A stretch of DNA of 64,000 nt from NCBI GenBank assembly GCA_963989245.1, contig OZ022341.1:59616531-59680530 (forward strand), read 5' to 3'. Source of the DNA: Nansenia antarctica. Taxonomy: Eukaryota; Chordata; Actinopteri; Argentiniformes; Microstomatidae. Below the pieces are notes generated by a model. It did no database searches, had not been told where the DNA came from, and saw only the letters and a program-made list of their open reading frames with translations. Shown piece by piece: positions 43,747 through 53,575 of the stretch (the first letter of the stretch is position 1; each line of letters opens with the position of its first letter). The position numbers and the translations under genes were made by a program.

Positions 43747-44355
43747 TTTCGTATATTTTGGTATCTGTTACTGCTAAAAATGAAGAAGAGTTCTTGAGCA
43801 AATTTAAGACTTGTTTATTCAAAAAAGCAGGTTACACAGCATGGCCCCTCAATGGAGCTGGTGGTCCGAATCGGTCACAGGATATGAAGTCAAAGATATG
43901 GATATGAAGAAAAAGAGATGGATATGAAGAAAAAGAGATGGATATGAAGAAAAAGAGAGAGAGCCAATCTGTGTACAGGATTTTATACCCCCCCCTGTCA
44001 CTGTCGCTGAGCCAATCAAAACAGAGTCCACGTCATTTTAATTTGGTCAGATACAAAGTTTGCCAGTGAGGTCATCCTGTAAATAGGATGTTATTCCATC
44101 CTAAGGATCCTTTGCTGTGTATTATCTGCCATACCTGAAGGCAGATAATGTACTCTGCATTGGTTTAATGCAATTCACCCTATGGTCTAATACAATTCTA
44201 ATGCAATTTATGCTATGGGCGTCTTGCTGGCTCGGGCCCTAATGCAATTATATCTTCCCATGATGATATTACAGCCTCTGCACATGCTGGTCAAAAGGCC
44301 ATTGTGTGTATTAGAGGGCCATTGCTATGGTTACAGAGCATGAAAATACACGACA
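43747..44355 (-). repeat. 3' LTR of the provirus
   Basis: A 609-bp LTR. In minus orientation it begins TGTCGTG and ends ATACGAAA. It contains TATAAAATC (about 43980-43990), a tandem array of GGATATGAAGAAAAAGAGAT units on the plus strand (about 43900-43957) and AATAAA read on the minus strand (about 43814-43819). Confidence 0.93.
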
Positions 44356-44889
44356 CAGCCCCCCTCGGAACACCCAGAGTGTGTTCCGAAACTAAACGAC
44401 AGACAGAAAAACTACATCAACCCATCAACTACATCAACAACATCAACACATCAACACATCAACACATCAACACATCAACACATCAACACATCAACACATC
44501 TCGGTAGAACCTCCACACAGACCAACCCAGGACCAGTACTATGAACCAAAGATAACACATACAAAAAATAGAAAACAACCAATAATAAAAAGAATCTTGT
44601 AAATAACAATCACAATTAAACCACACTCAGTTCATCATGCATAATACAAAAACTGAGATACAGAAATTTCCAACGACCGATGTTTCCCTCGTCCTCGAAG
44701 CGGCAGGGTCAGAGGTTGCTAGCACATGGCCCCAGTTGGAGAACAGCCTTTACCGCTGTCTCAGATTGATAACACTTTCATAGTCAGGAGCTTCCATTGT
44801 CGCGTAACCATTACATCACTTCACAACCGACATCAATCACATGATATAGAAAGAAACAAACAGGAACCGAAGCAAACAATCACAAAACA
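44356..44889 (-). other. env-to-LTR spacer with polypurine tract and octamer array
   Basis: Adjacent to the 3' LTR the minus strand reads GAGGGGGGCTG (44356-44366), the polypurine tract. Further in, an ACATCAAC octamer is repeated about nine times at about 44426-44500. The remaining sequence holds no convincing frame. Confidence 0.8.
44426..44500. repeat. (ACATCAAC)n minisatellite inside the provirus
   Basis: Tandem octamers, first with CATCAACTA-type variants and then nearly perfect CATCAACA units, with no spacers. Confidence 0.9.
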
Positions 44890-47145
44890 TCACTTAATAA
44901 ACAAATCATCAAAAGAGGAAACAAAATCAGAAAGCAAAACAGAATCCAGCTTTTGCTCATCAGCTATGTCGGCCATCATTAAAGCATTAACCGGAACATC
45001 AGAAATACACTTTCCAAAACATTTGATTAAAATACCAAGTAACATAATACAGATGATAATGACAACAAGAATAATAGCGACGGACCTGATCATATTACCA
45101 ATACCTGAAAAAGCAGAATCAAAGAAATCCAATGTATTCCAACCGTGTTCTTTACGTAAATCCTCTATACCCTTCTTGTTAGATTCATGGAAATCATACA
45201 GAGCGTTACCAGAATCCGAAATATAACTGCAGCATTCACCGCCTATCAAAGCACAAGTACCACCCTGACTGGCCAAAATAATGTCCAAAGCCATTCTATT
45301 TTGGAGAGCTACATTCTTAGTTTCAGTCAATTCAGTAGCCAGGGCAGATACTACAGCATCCGAAGCATTAATGTGTTTTTCAAGAACGGATGATAGGGCA
45401 CTTAATTCAGTCTGAGAGTTGTAGACACCATAACTTGGGAATATTAGGCCAAAAAACTTCTGAGCGGTAGATAACGCCCTACGACTACGATGGGTTGCTT
45501 GTTTGTGAAGTACAGACATCTCCTCCCGAGTAACTTTCCTAATCAAAGGTATCAGATGAGCTAAATAACAAAGACCCTCACTCAAAGCAGGAAGCTTAGA
45601 GAATGCATTATTATCACACACAAGAAACACACCCTCCGGGAGTTGAAGCTCCGTACCAGGATACGAGAAAATGACACCACCTATACAAGACGCGGCCCCT
45701 AGCTGACGAATCGCGCTGCCCTTGAGCCGAGATTGAATGTCAATACAGGTTGTAATATTTACGAGAGGCATGACTTTAAGCTGCGTGGTGCCTTTCTGCC
45801 GTCTGGTAGTATTGGTATCATGTAATTTCATTTGAGGCACCATAGCACAATCAACAACTTTACATTTCAATCCAGAAATAACAACTGAACCTCTCCACCG
45901 TGTAGAAGTCACACTCCCAGAACATGACAGATGAGGACTCAATGCAGTACCATTCAATTGAACGAACATAGCTTGGATAATATATATCTTCTTCGGACCT
46001 GTTGGTTGTGACAAATGTGTAAGCCTATCAATAATAACCTTCCCCACACCGCTAGGCCTATGGTGTTTGTTAACTGCTGCTGTCAGACGTTCCAACACAC
46101 CAATATCCACACCTGCATAGGAAGAATTTAAAGGAACCAGAATCGTGCTGGGCTGACAAGAAGAGCTCTGGTTCTTGCCCTGTAAAACAAATTGGGCTAA
46201 ACCCTGCCAATTATAATGAAACCATTCTGCTTTAGTTAACGGTATGGGGAAAAACATAGGAGCAGATGTACTTACAGGGACCTGTTGACAAATCCAGCAA
46301 TCAGAATAATTCATTTTTGAAGCAAAATCTTTCATGATACTAGTGGCAGAATTAGGGTGGGACCGTGTCCCCAGGTGATTAGAATCATACAACAAATAAT
46401 CGTCAGTAGCGACTACAATCGCCTTCGTAGAAGCCTTCACAGCAACATTTTCAACCTTTCCTGGTAACTCAACGTGAACATATTCATGCACACATTTCTC
46501 ACAGTCCAACGAATAGTAGTGTGGAAAGTCAGGAGTGTTCCTACAAACTTTGTCCTTGAAATTGTTGGATTTACTAGACACCTGTTCACCGATATTACGT
46601 CTAGCACACCAATACGAGTTCAACACCTTGTCAACATTAGTTAATGTCACACGAGTTTCTTGCGTGTTGCTTGAGTGTTGATTAAGTGTAACATATTTAG
46701 CATCCAGTAAATACCACTCGTCCGCTTCGGCGGTATAGATCAAACAATCATCAACAGTACAACGTGAATGTGGGCAAACAAAAGCTCTACCTGCTGTGAT
46801 CATTCTTCTCTGACGTCCAGGCATAACAGTGTGTGAGTGAAGTGTAACATTGTCCAAAGAAGTCAATGGGGTAGGAACACTAAGGGGTATATTAGTCTCT
46901 GAAACGGCATGGCTTGAGTTTCCTCCTAATTGGCCTCGGTGTATCACGGGATCTGTCTGGTTGGGGTGTATCACTGACAGGTCTGTGTCTCTCAATGGTA
47001 CCTTGGTCCGGGCAGCCGCCCGGGTTGCTGACATCTCCGTCTGGAGCATTGTCAGGGTCGGAAGGGGTGACAACAAGGGCAACACCAGGCTTGGTAGAAC
47101 CCCCAAGAGGGGTGTCGCAGTCACTGGATCCTTCACGATCTCCAT
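44890..47145 (-). CDS. env: proviral Env glycoprotein
   Basis: The minus frame is open from 47430 to the stop at 44890 and overlaps the pol end. I suggest the ATG at 47145 because a hydrophobic signal-like stretch rich in Leu and Pro follows it; upstream ATGs cannot be excluded. Numbering from 47430, a basic RQRR site lies near residue 206, the surface-subunit CWIC motif near 378, a furin-type RSRR near 648-651, a CX6CC motif near 726 and one membrane span near 783-802. CWIC plus CX6CC is the gamma-type arrangement with a disulfide between surface and transmembrane subunits. The frame has no internal stop. Expression would require splicing from the leader donor. Confidence 0.9.
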   Translation of the reverse strand: MEIVKDPVTATPLLGVLPSLVLPLLSPLPTLTMLQTEMSATRAAARTKVPLRDTDLSVIHPNQTDPVIHRGQLGGNSSHAVSETNIPLSVPTPLTSLDNVTLHSHTVMPGRQRRMITAGRAFVCPHSRCTVDDCLIYTAEADEWYLLDAKYVTLNQHSSNTQETRVTLTNVDKVLNSYWCARRNIGEQVSSKSNNFKDKVCRNTPDFPHYYSLDCEKCVHEYVHVELPGKVENVAVKASTKAIVVATDDYLLYDSNHLGTRSHPNSATSIMKDFASKMNYSDCWICQQVPVSTSAPMFFPIPLTKAEWFHYNWQGLAQFVLQGKNQSSSCQPSTILVPLNSSYAGVDIGVLERLTAAVNKHHRPSGVGKVIIDRLTHLSQPTGPKKIYIIQAMFVQLNGTALSPHLSCSGSVTSTRWRGSVVISGLKCKVVDCAMVPQMKLHDTNTTRRQKGTTQLKVMPLVNITTCIDIQSRLKGSAIRQLGAASCIGGVIFSYPGTELQLPEGVFLVCDNNAFSKLPALSEGLCYLAHLIPLIRKVTREEMSVLHKQATHRSRRALSTAQKFFGLIFPSYGVYNSQTELSALSSVLEKHINASDAVVSALATELTETKNVALQNRMALDIILASQGGTCALIGGECCSYISDSGNALYDFHESNKKGIEDLRKEHGWNTLDFFDSAFSGIGNMIRSVAIILVVIIICIMLLGILIKCFGKCISDVPVNALMMADIADEQKLDSVLLSDFVSSFDDLFIK

Positions 47146-50100
47146 TGGCCCACTCATCTCTGGGCTGGACAGGGTCTGGGACGAGGCCCCCGGCATCATC
47201 TGCATCACGGCGCAGATACTCACCAACATCTTCGTCAGCCTGGATGTCCAAGCTGTGGACTTCCTCGTCCCCAGGGGTCTCCTCACCATCCTGCTGAGGC
47301 TCTCCCTCATCGTCCTCATTGGGTGCCTTGATGCAGTGATGAACGTGATACCAGGTGGGGGACCCCTTGATTTGGATGGCAGTCCCAGTGCACCGAACGA
47401 CCTCGTATGGTCCTTCCCGTCGAGCCTCATGCCACTTCCGTCTGTAGACCTTCACGTATACTTTGTCACCCGGTTGCAACGCGTCCTTCCTCTCCTGTGC
47501 GTTCACCTCCTCTTCACGTTCCTGTTTGTGGAGCACATAAGAAGAGATACTCTTTTGCCGGTTAGTCATGTACTGTACATAGGCTTTCATGTCACTCTCC
47601 AAGAGAGCCAAACTTGGCCCTTTCCCACTGGTTCGTGCACAGGGAGCTGTCATTATTCTCCCCATAGCCAGTTCATGGGGAGTCAAGTGCAGCCCTCGAA
47701 TCTCACTGGAACGACAGGCCATCAATGCAAGAGGGAGTCCTTCCACCCAATTAAGACCTGTATGCTGACAGACCTTAGAAAGACGGTTCTTAAGGACCCC
47801 GTTCATCCTCTCTACCATCCCCTGGCTTTGAGGTGAGTAAATACACCCAAATCTCTGCTTGATTCCCAACTTTTGTAGTATAAGCTTTACCGTCTTATCC
47901 ACAAATTCCTTACCATTGTCTGACGCTATCCTATCTGGAATTCCAAACCTAGGTATGAATTCCCTGCATAGGAACTTTGCTACAGACTGAGCATCCTTTT
48001 TTCGAGTGGGGCATGCTTCTACCCATCTGCTGAACCTGTCCACTACAACTAACATGTACCTGTATCCTGCAACAGGACGAATCATGTCCACATAGTCAAT
48101 CACCAAATGTTTCATTGGCCCGTTTGGGGTAGGGATATGCCCAGTTCCCACTGGTATTCCAGGTCTGATATTGTTTTTCAAACAGACCACACATTGACCA
48201 AGGATATGGTCTATTTGTTCCAATAAATATGGAGCCCAAAAACCATATTCCTTGGTGATCTTGCGTCTTACCTCCCCCCTGGCCACATGTGCTAATCCAT
48301 GGGCTTCCTGTATCAGCATGCCTAATAAATCTGGGGGTGCCACAACCAGTCCCTCATGATTTCTCCATAGACCTGTGTCATCCTGACTAGCCCCCCTTGT
48401 TAACCATAGGTTTTTGTCTAGCGCATTTGCCCCACTCTGTAACATCAACAAATCCTCAAGCGTGACCATGCCCTGTAACTGTGCTTCATGTGTGACCAGC
48501 AGAACTTTACCTGCTTTGTCTGCTCCTGTAATGGCTTTGGCTGCATCATCTGCAGCCCTGTTACCTTGTGTGACATGTGATGAGTCAGATCTGTGTGCGG
48601 CACACTTCACTATGGCTAATTCCCTTGGTTTCATCATGGCTTGTAACAGCTTCATGATTTGGGCGTGGTGTTGAATAGGCGAACCATCAGTTTTCTTAAA
48701 ACCCCGTCCCTTCCATACAGCTCCATGTAGATGACACACATTATGGGCGTAGGCAGAGTCGGTGTACACTGTCACTCTTCGTCCGGTTCCCAAGTTGCAT
48801 GCTTCTGTGAGGGCAATCAACTCAGCCAACTGAGCTGAACAAGGCTGAGGAACAGCCTCGGCTTGTTCCACAATGAACCCTGAATTTTGGGATCGGACTA
48901 TGGCATACCCAGCACGTAAACTTTCTCCTACCCGGTAACAAGATCCATCAGTCCAATACTCAACGTCAGCTTCCTTTAAAGGCAAAGTTAGTAGATCTGC
49001 TCTAAGCTTAGAGTACCTCATAGCTTCCTTCACACAATCGTGTGGTTCCCCATCTTCTGGGGTTGGCAAGGTCTCTGCTGGGTTAAGTGTGTTACATCTT
49101 AGTAATGTTACATCTTCCCTTTCCAACATCCTGTAATAATTCCTAATCCTAGGCATCGTCAAAGTATACTTGCCTTGATTCAAAAGATTCCTTAGACTGT
49201 GGTGGCAGAGAATGGTAATTGGGTACCCCATTGTTAAGGTTGTTGCCTTCTCGTACATAAGATATGCCCCGGCCATTGCTCTGTAGCATGGCGCGAAACC
49301 CATTTCTACCTCTGAATATGCGACAGAGTAATAGGCTATGGGCTGTGGACTAGGTCCAATGCCTGTTGGTTGCGTAAGAACAGCGCAGGCATACTTCCCT
49401 TTGGCTGAAGAAGAAACATACAATCCAAATTCTTTGGAATAATCTGGAAGCGCTAAAGCTGGCGCTTCTTGCAATTTGTGTTTAATTGTCTCAAACGCCA
49501 AATCAGCTTCCCTTGTCCAAGTAATGCAACATTGGAGTTTATCACTACCTGTTTCCTTAATCATCCCCCTCAATGGAGCGACCAGTCTAGTGTAATCCTC
49601 CACCCATGCTGAACTATACCCAGTAATGCCCAAAAACATCATCATTTCCCTAACCGTTCGTGGTTTTGGAGCCTTCTGAATGGCTTCCAAGTGTTCATTA
49701 GTGACACTGCGATGTCCCTGTGTAATAGATTGTCCTAAGTAAGTTACCTTTTCCTGGCAATACTGTAGCTTCTTTTTAGACACCTTGTGTCCCTTCTCCG
49801 CCAAAACCTTTAACAGTTTAACGGAATCCCTGTGACATGTTTCTTCATCTGGGGCACAAAGGAGTATGTCATCCATGTACTGAATGGCAGTACTACTTAT
49901 CGTCTGCCCTAACCCGTCTAAGTCCTCCTTCAAGACCTGATTAAAAACATGAGGACTGTGTTTGTACCCTTGTGGCATTCTGGTATATTGATAATGTTGA
50001 CCTTTGTAGGTAAACCCAAATAACCCTTGACTTTCTACACTAAGAGGTATAGAAAAGAAAGCCCCGCATAAATCAATCACTGTAAATACTTTGGCTGTAG

Positions 50101-51412
50101 ATGGAATCTGAGTCAACAGCACATGAGGATCAGGAACTTCAGCTGGATAGCTGACAACTACCTCATTCACAGCCCGTAGGTCATGTACCAGACGATATGA
50201 ACCATCAGGTTTCGTTACTGGCAGAAGAGGTGTGTTACTTAACGGATATTGAGTTATCTTCAAGACTCCTGCCTCTAACAATCCTTTGATCTGTGGCTCA
50301 ATTCCATCAATTGCTTCCTGTTTCAATGGGTATTGGTTTTTCCAAGGGGGTTTTGCACCCGGTATGAGTTGAACTCTCAATGGACGAGCTGATTTCACAA
50401 ATCCAATGTCTGTACTGTTCTTTGCCCACAGGTCTGCTGGCACATTCTGTATCATTTCTTCTCTGAGGTCTTTTTCAGGTTGTACAGGAAGGATTAGCTG
50501 GTTCATTAGCTTCACAGTCTGCGGATGTCCTATTCCTTGAGCAGAGATCATCAGTTTTGTGAACTGTCCATCAATGCTCCTCCAGATAGCAGGGTTTTCT
50601 TTTGTCGTTACAAATCTGGCTTTTTCTGAGTCTGCCATCATTGCCCCTAAATGCTTCTGTTTATAGTGTTCAGATATCATAAGTGTCACATGAGGGATGC
50701 TACCCTCAATCTTATGCTCCTGATCTAGATAAGTGTCACTGTTTATCTTCATAGCCACTCCCTGAGGGCCTAGGATTATACAACTTGTACTAAGCTGTAC
50801 CTGTTTTGGCTGATGCTTCAGCCACTCATCTGGGTTTGCATCTGCAACTTCTCTAAAATACTGGAGTGTACAATGCAATGGATCAGTAGGCCTTCTGGCC
50901 TCTGACATGTGTGCCAGGATATAATTGTCCCACATCCTTGCTGGTTCCATTAGGTCTGGGCTAAGCCCTCCCACCCAATACACCATAGATGCGTTGTTGT
51001 CCATCATGACAGACAGCTGTCTGTTCTCTTGTGGCACTGTCACCCGACAGCCGTCAGGTGTGCATTTCACTGTACAATTCAATTGGCATAGTGCATCTCT
51101 CCCTAGTAGCCCTATTGGCGTGTGTTCTGATACAAGTATTGACAGATCTGCTCTCTGTCCTTTGTACTCTAAGCTTACAAGCTCAGTGGTAGGGATCAGC
51201 TGTTTAATTCCCTCGAATCCGATTGTCTTCACATATTTCCCAGACATAGGAAGGTGCGTGGCATCTTCAGGCTTCAGACAGGTGTAGGCTGCTCCACTGT
51301 CCACCATCAATTCTAATGGACGTTGGTTGACCGACACCCATATGGTAGGTTCATCTTCAGGCCTGTTTGTCACCACCAGCTGGCACCCCCCTCTCGGATC
51401 TTCTGGGCACCC
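46892..51412 (-). CDS. pol: proviral Pol (protease, RT, RNase H, integrase)
   Basis: An open frame of about 1,506 codons directly continues gag after the UAG. Protease has LMVDSGAAYTCL near 51285-51310. Reverse transcriptase has YMDD at 49868-49879 and the LVHDLRAVN block. RNase H follows (WTDGSCY, LAELIALTEAC). Integrase has an HHCC zinc domain ending CVVC, the DDE core (VIDYVDM, SDNGKEF, VERMNG) and a GPY segment (REGPYEVVRC). A long acidic, Pro-rich C-terminal extension overlaps env. There is no ATG near the start, so expression must be by UAG readthrough. All catalytic motifs I looked for are present. Confidence 0.93.
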   Translation of the reverse strand, partial: GCPEDPRGGCQLVVTNRPEDEPTIWVSVNQRPLELMVDSGAAYTCLKPEDATHLPMSGKYVKTIGFEGIKQLIPTTELVSLEYKGQRADLSILVSEHTPIGLLGRDALCQLNCTVKCTPDGCRVTVPQENRQLSVMMDNNASMVYWVGGLSPDLMEPARMWDNYILAHMSEARRPTDPLHCTLQYFREVADANPDEWLKHQPKQVQLSTSCIILGPQGVAMKINSDTYLDQEHKIEGSIPHVTLMISEHYKQKHLGAMMADSEKARFVTTKENPAIWRSIDGQFTKLMISAQGIGHPQTVKLMNQLILPVQPEKDLREEMIQNVPADLWAKNSTDIGFVKSARPLRVQLIPGAKPPWKNQYPLKQEAIDGIEPQIKGLLEAGVLKITQYPLSNTPLLPVTKPDGSYRLVHDLRAVNEVVVSYPAEVPDPHVLLTQIPSTAKVFTVIDLCGAFFSIPLSVESQGLFGFTYKGQHYQYTRMPQGYKHSPHVFNQVLKEDLDGLGQTISSTAIQYMDDILLCAPDEETCHRDSVKLLKVLAEKGHKVSKKKLQYCQEKVTYLGQSITQGHRSVTNEHLEAIQKAPKPRTVREMMMFLGITGYSSAWVEDYTRLVAPLRGMIKETGSDKLQCCITWTREADLAFETIKHKLQEAPALALPDYSKEFGLYVSSSAKGKYACAVLTQPTGIGPSPQPIAYYSVAYSEVEMGFAPCYRAMAGAYLMYEKATTLTMGYPITILCHHSLRNLLNQGKYTLTMPRIRNYYRMLEREDVTLLRCNTLNPAETLPTPEDGEPHDCVKEAMRYSKLRADLLTLPLKEADVEYWTDGSCYRVGESLRAGYAIVRSQNSGFIVEQAEAVPQPCSAQLAELIALTEACNLGTGRRVTVYTDSAYAHNVCHLHGAVWKGRGFKKTDGSPIQHHAQIMKLLQAMMKPRELAIVKCAAHRSDSSHVTQGNRAADDAAKAITGADKAGKVLLVTHEAQLQGMVTLEDLLMLQSGANALDKNLWLTRGASQDDTGLWRNHEGLVVAPPDLLGMLIQEAHGLAHVARGEVRRKITKEYGFWAPYLLEQIDHILGQCVVCLKNNIRPGIPVGTGHIPTPNGPMKHLVIDYVDMIRPVAGYRYMLVVVDRFSRWVEACPTRKKDAQSVAKFLCREFIPRFGIPDRIASDNGKEFVDKTVKLILQKLGIKQRFGCIYSPQSQGMVERMNGVLKNRLSKVCQHTGLNWVEGLPLALMACRSSEIRGLHLTPHELAMGRIMTAPCARTSGKGPSLALLESDMKAYVQYMTNRQKSISSYVLHKQEREEEVNAQERKDALQPGDKVYVKVYRRKWHEARREGPYEVVRCTGTAIQIKGSPTWYHVHHCIKAPNEDDEGEPQQDGEETPGDEEVHSLDIQADEDVGEYLRRDADDAGGLVPDPVQPRDEWANGDREGSSDCDTPLGGSTKPGVALVVTPSDPDNAPDGDVSNPGGCPDQGTIERHRPVSDTPQPDRSRDTPRPIRRKLKPCRFRD

Positions 51413-51416
51413 CTAT
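51410..51416 (-). promoter_or_regulatory. gag-pol UAG readthrough site
   Basis: Gag and pol share one frame, with a single amber codon followed by GGG TGC. Gammaretroviruses use UAG followed by a purine and a downstream pseudoknot at this point. I did not fold the downstream RNA. Confidence 0.75.
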
Positions 51417-53575
51417 AGCCCAGCTGCTGGGCCTCCGTAGGGGTTCACCACTCCTGGAGCCGGTGTAGCAGGGGGCCTATATCTTCCTTTTTGTTTCCCC
51501 CCTGCGCCCCCCTGGTTCTTCTTCCAGCAGGTACGGGCTAAGTGTCCATCCTGGCCGCATTGGAAACATGGTCCTAACATCTTCTTCCCGGCTGCGGTCC
51601 ATCCCTCTTGTGGTGGTCCTTGGCCAGGCTGGTTGTATGGCTGGTACGGAACCACTTGCACCCCTGGTGGCCCCTGTGGGTATAGATACCCCCCTTGTGG
51701 CCCCTGTGGGTATGACTGGGGAGGGACAGTTTGCAGTTGCTGTGGCTGAGATGGGACCTGTAGGGCTATGGTCTGCACTCTCTCTCTGGTTTTCTTGCCT
51801 TCAGTCAATTGTACTTGAGTTAGTTTTCTGAGTGAGTCTTCGTCTTGTGCCTTCTGTATCTGAATCTTCTTTCTAAATAATTCTACTTGGTGTGCTACGT
51901 TGTCTATATAAACAGCCTTGTTCATGTGTCGTAGCCCCACCAATTCTGCTAACTTGTTCTTAACTGGGGTAGGGAGACCTTGTTGAATCTTTTCCCTGAT
52001 TATGGCTTTTTCTAACGGGTTATCTTCGGCATCCTTCCCTGTCACACTTCTCCATTGAGAGTGCACACGGGCTACAAAACCCCTGGGATTCTCATCTTCT
52101 CCCAGTGGCATCACAATGATATTGTCTGGGTGAATGTGAGTAGGGTATGTCTCTCTGATTGCCTTCCACAGCCTGCCTCTGTTTGCTGCGAAGAGCTCTG
52201 GGTCATAAACTGATGTACCGATATATTTATGAAGTCCTGCCTTCGTCAATATTTCCTGCATGGTGTCCAATCCTGTAATAAAGGCTAAGAGTCTTTTCAG
52301 GTCTCCCATTGCGGCCTGCGTCCCTGTCAGTCTCACGTCCATCTCGGTAGTCCATGGGTGACCCCCATCTTCTAGGACTGGGAGTTTTTCGATCACTTCA
52401 GACAGATCTGTATGACCCCAAGGACGATATTCTATCTTGTTATCTCGAATCAGCACCGGGAAGGTCCCCTGAATTTCCTCTTCCTCCGATGCCTTCCCTC
52501 TTGGTCTTAGGCCATAATCGCTTACTAGTGGCTTCGTTTTTTCGTCCCGCCTTGGTGTCGCTGTAGACCTTGGGAGGTTCGGCTGGGATGTATGATGTGA
52601 TGTCACTTGAGCTACCTGTTCTAACAGTTCCTCTATCTGTCGTCTGTGACTTTCCTCCTCTCTTAGGCTTCTCTCTTGGAGTTTTCTTGCCCTCTTTCTT
52701 AACTCCTCCTTATCCTTTTTCACCCTTTCTTCCTCCTCTTCCTCCAACATCTTCTTCTTTTGCTTTAAGCTCTCTTTCTTCTTCTCTATCTTCAGAGACT
52801 CCTGCTCATCTTCAGAACCACTTTCTTCTTTTCCCTTTTTATAGCGTCTTGTCCTTCCCTGTTTTTCGGCCCTGGCTATTAGTTTTCTGATCTGAGCACT
52901 GTAACCTCCCTGTGCATTGCTGTCAGCACCTGAACATTCGCCATCACCTCCACTGCCATCTTCACTGTCATCTGTCTTGTTCTCTGGTTCGAAATCCACG
53001 GTCACTTTCGCTCTTCCCCTCTCTAGTACATTATCACCCTCATCTTTGATAGTGAAGGCTCCGTTCGTACTTAGGACGGGGACCTGAGGGTAGATCCGCT
53101 GAGAATTGTCCTCCAGTATCTTGGCATAGGGAGGAGGACTGGAGATTGGAGCTGTGTGTGAGAATGGAATGTTCACTTTCTCTTCCATTGCTTTGGCCAA
53201 TTCATCTCTTCTTTCTGGATCCATGTGAGCTGTTTTCTCATTCCAAGCTAATGCTACTTTCTGCCCCTCTACCTTGAAGAGGTCTAAAATAGCTAACTCT
53301 AACCTGCGTTTCTCTGATCTAATCTTTCCTTTTTGATGCGCCTTATGTGCATTGATAAGTATCTCCAATGTTGCAATTAATTGTAAGTCAAAGGTGCCCT
53401 CTTCTGGCCATGGTTGTTCAATGTCTGCCCAACGAATATTCCATTTCGTTGACATTTTGCTAATCTCCTTAACAAGAGGATTCATTTTTTCCACTATAGC
53501 CACAGGGGATGAATTTGCTAATATTCCCTTATCTGTATTAACAGCCCTCACAATTTTACTGGGTTTGGCTCCCAT
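51413..53575 (-). CDS. gag: proviral Gag
   Basis: Structural polyprotein of 720 codons. I chose the start at 53575 because it gives MGAKPSK, a myristoylation-type N-terminus; the frame is open eight codons further upstream. Visible features are a PPPY late-domain motif about 155 residues in, a long charged coiled-coil-like region (Lys/Glu/Arg, plus coordinates about 52640-52830), a capsid-like central part and one CCHC knuckle near the end (CFQCGQDGHLARTC, about 51530-51572). It ends with UAG at 51413-51415, and pol continues in the same frame. No internal stop is present. Confidence 0.92.
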   Translation of the reverse strand: MGAKPSKIVRAVNTDKGILANSSPVAIVEKMNPLVKEISKMSTKWNIRWADIEQPWPEEGTFDLQLIATLEILINAHKAHQKGKIRSEKRRLELAILDLFKVEGQKVALAWNEKTAHMDPERRDELAKAMEEKVNIPFSHTAPISSPPPYAKILEDNSQRIYPQVPVLSTNGAFTIKDEGDNVLERGRAKVTVDFEPENKTDDSEDGSGGDGECSGADSNAQGGYSAQIRKLIARAEKQGRTRRYKKGKEESGSEDEQESLKIEKKKESLKQKKKMLEEEEEERVKKDKEELRKRARKLQERSLREEESHRRQIEELLEQVAQVTSHHTSQPNLPRSTATPRRDEKTKPLVSDYGLRPRGKASEEEEIQGTFPVLIRDNKIEYRPWGHTDLSEVIEKLPVLEDGGHPWTTEMDVRLTGTQAAMGDLKRLLAFITGLDTMQEILTKAGLHKYIGTSVYDPELFAANRGRLWKAIRETYPTHIHPDNIIVMPLGEDENPRGFVARVHSQWRSVTGKDAEDNPLEKAIIREKIQQGLPTPVKNKLAELVGLRHMNKAVYIDNVAHQVELFRKKIQIQKAQDEDSLRKLTQVQLTEGKKTRERVQTIALQVPSQPQQLQTVPPQSYPQGPQGGYLYPQGPPGVQVVPYQPYNQPGQGPPQEGWTAAGKKMLGPCFQCGQDGHLARTCWKKNQGGAGGKQKGRYRPPATPAPGVVNPYGGPAAGL

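Noticed and set aside
44426..44500. CRISPR-like direct repeats
   Set aside because: Octamers are directly tandem with no spacers, within a retrovirus in a vertebrate genome.
46850..47836. 328-codon plus-strand frame
   Set aside because: Antisense to the overlapping pol end and env start, with no recognisable domain.
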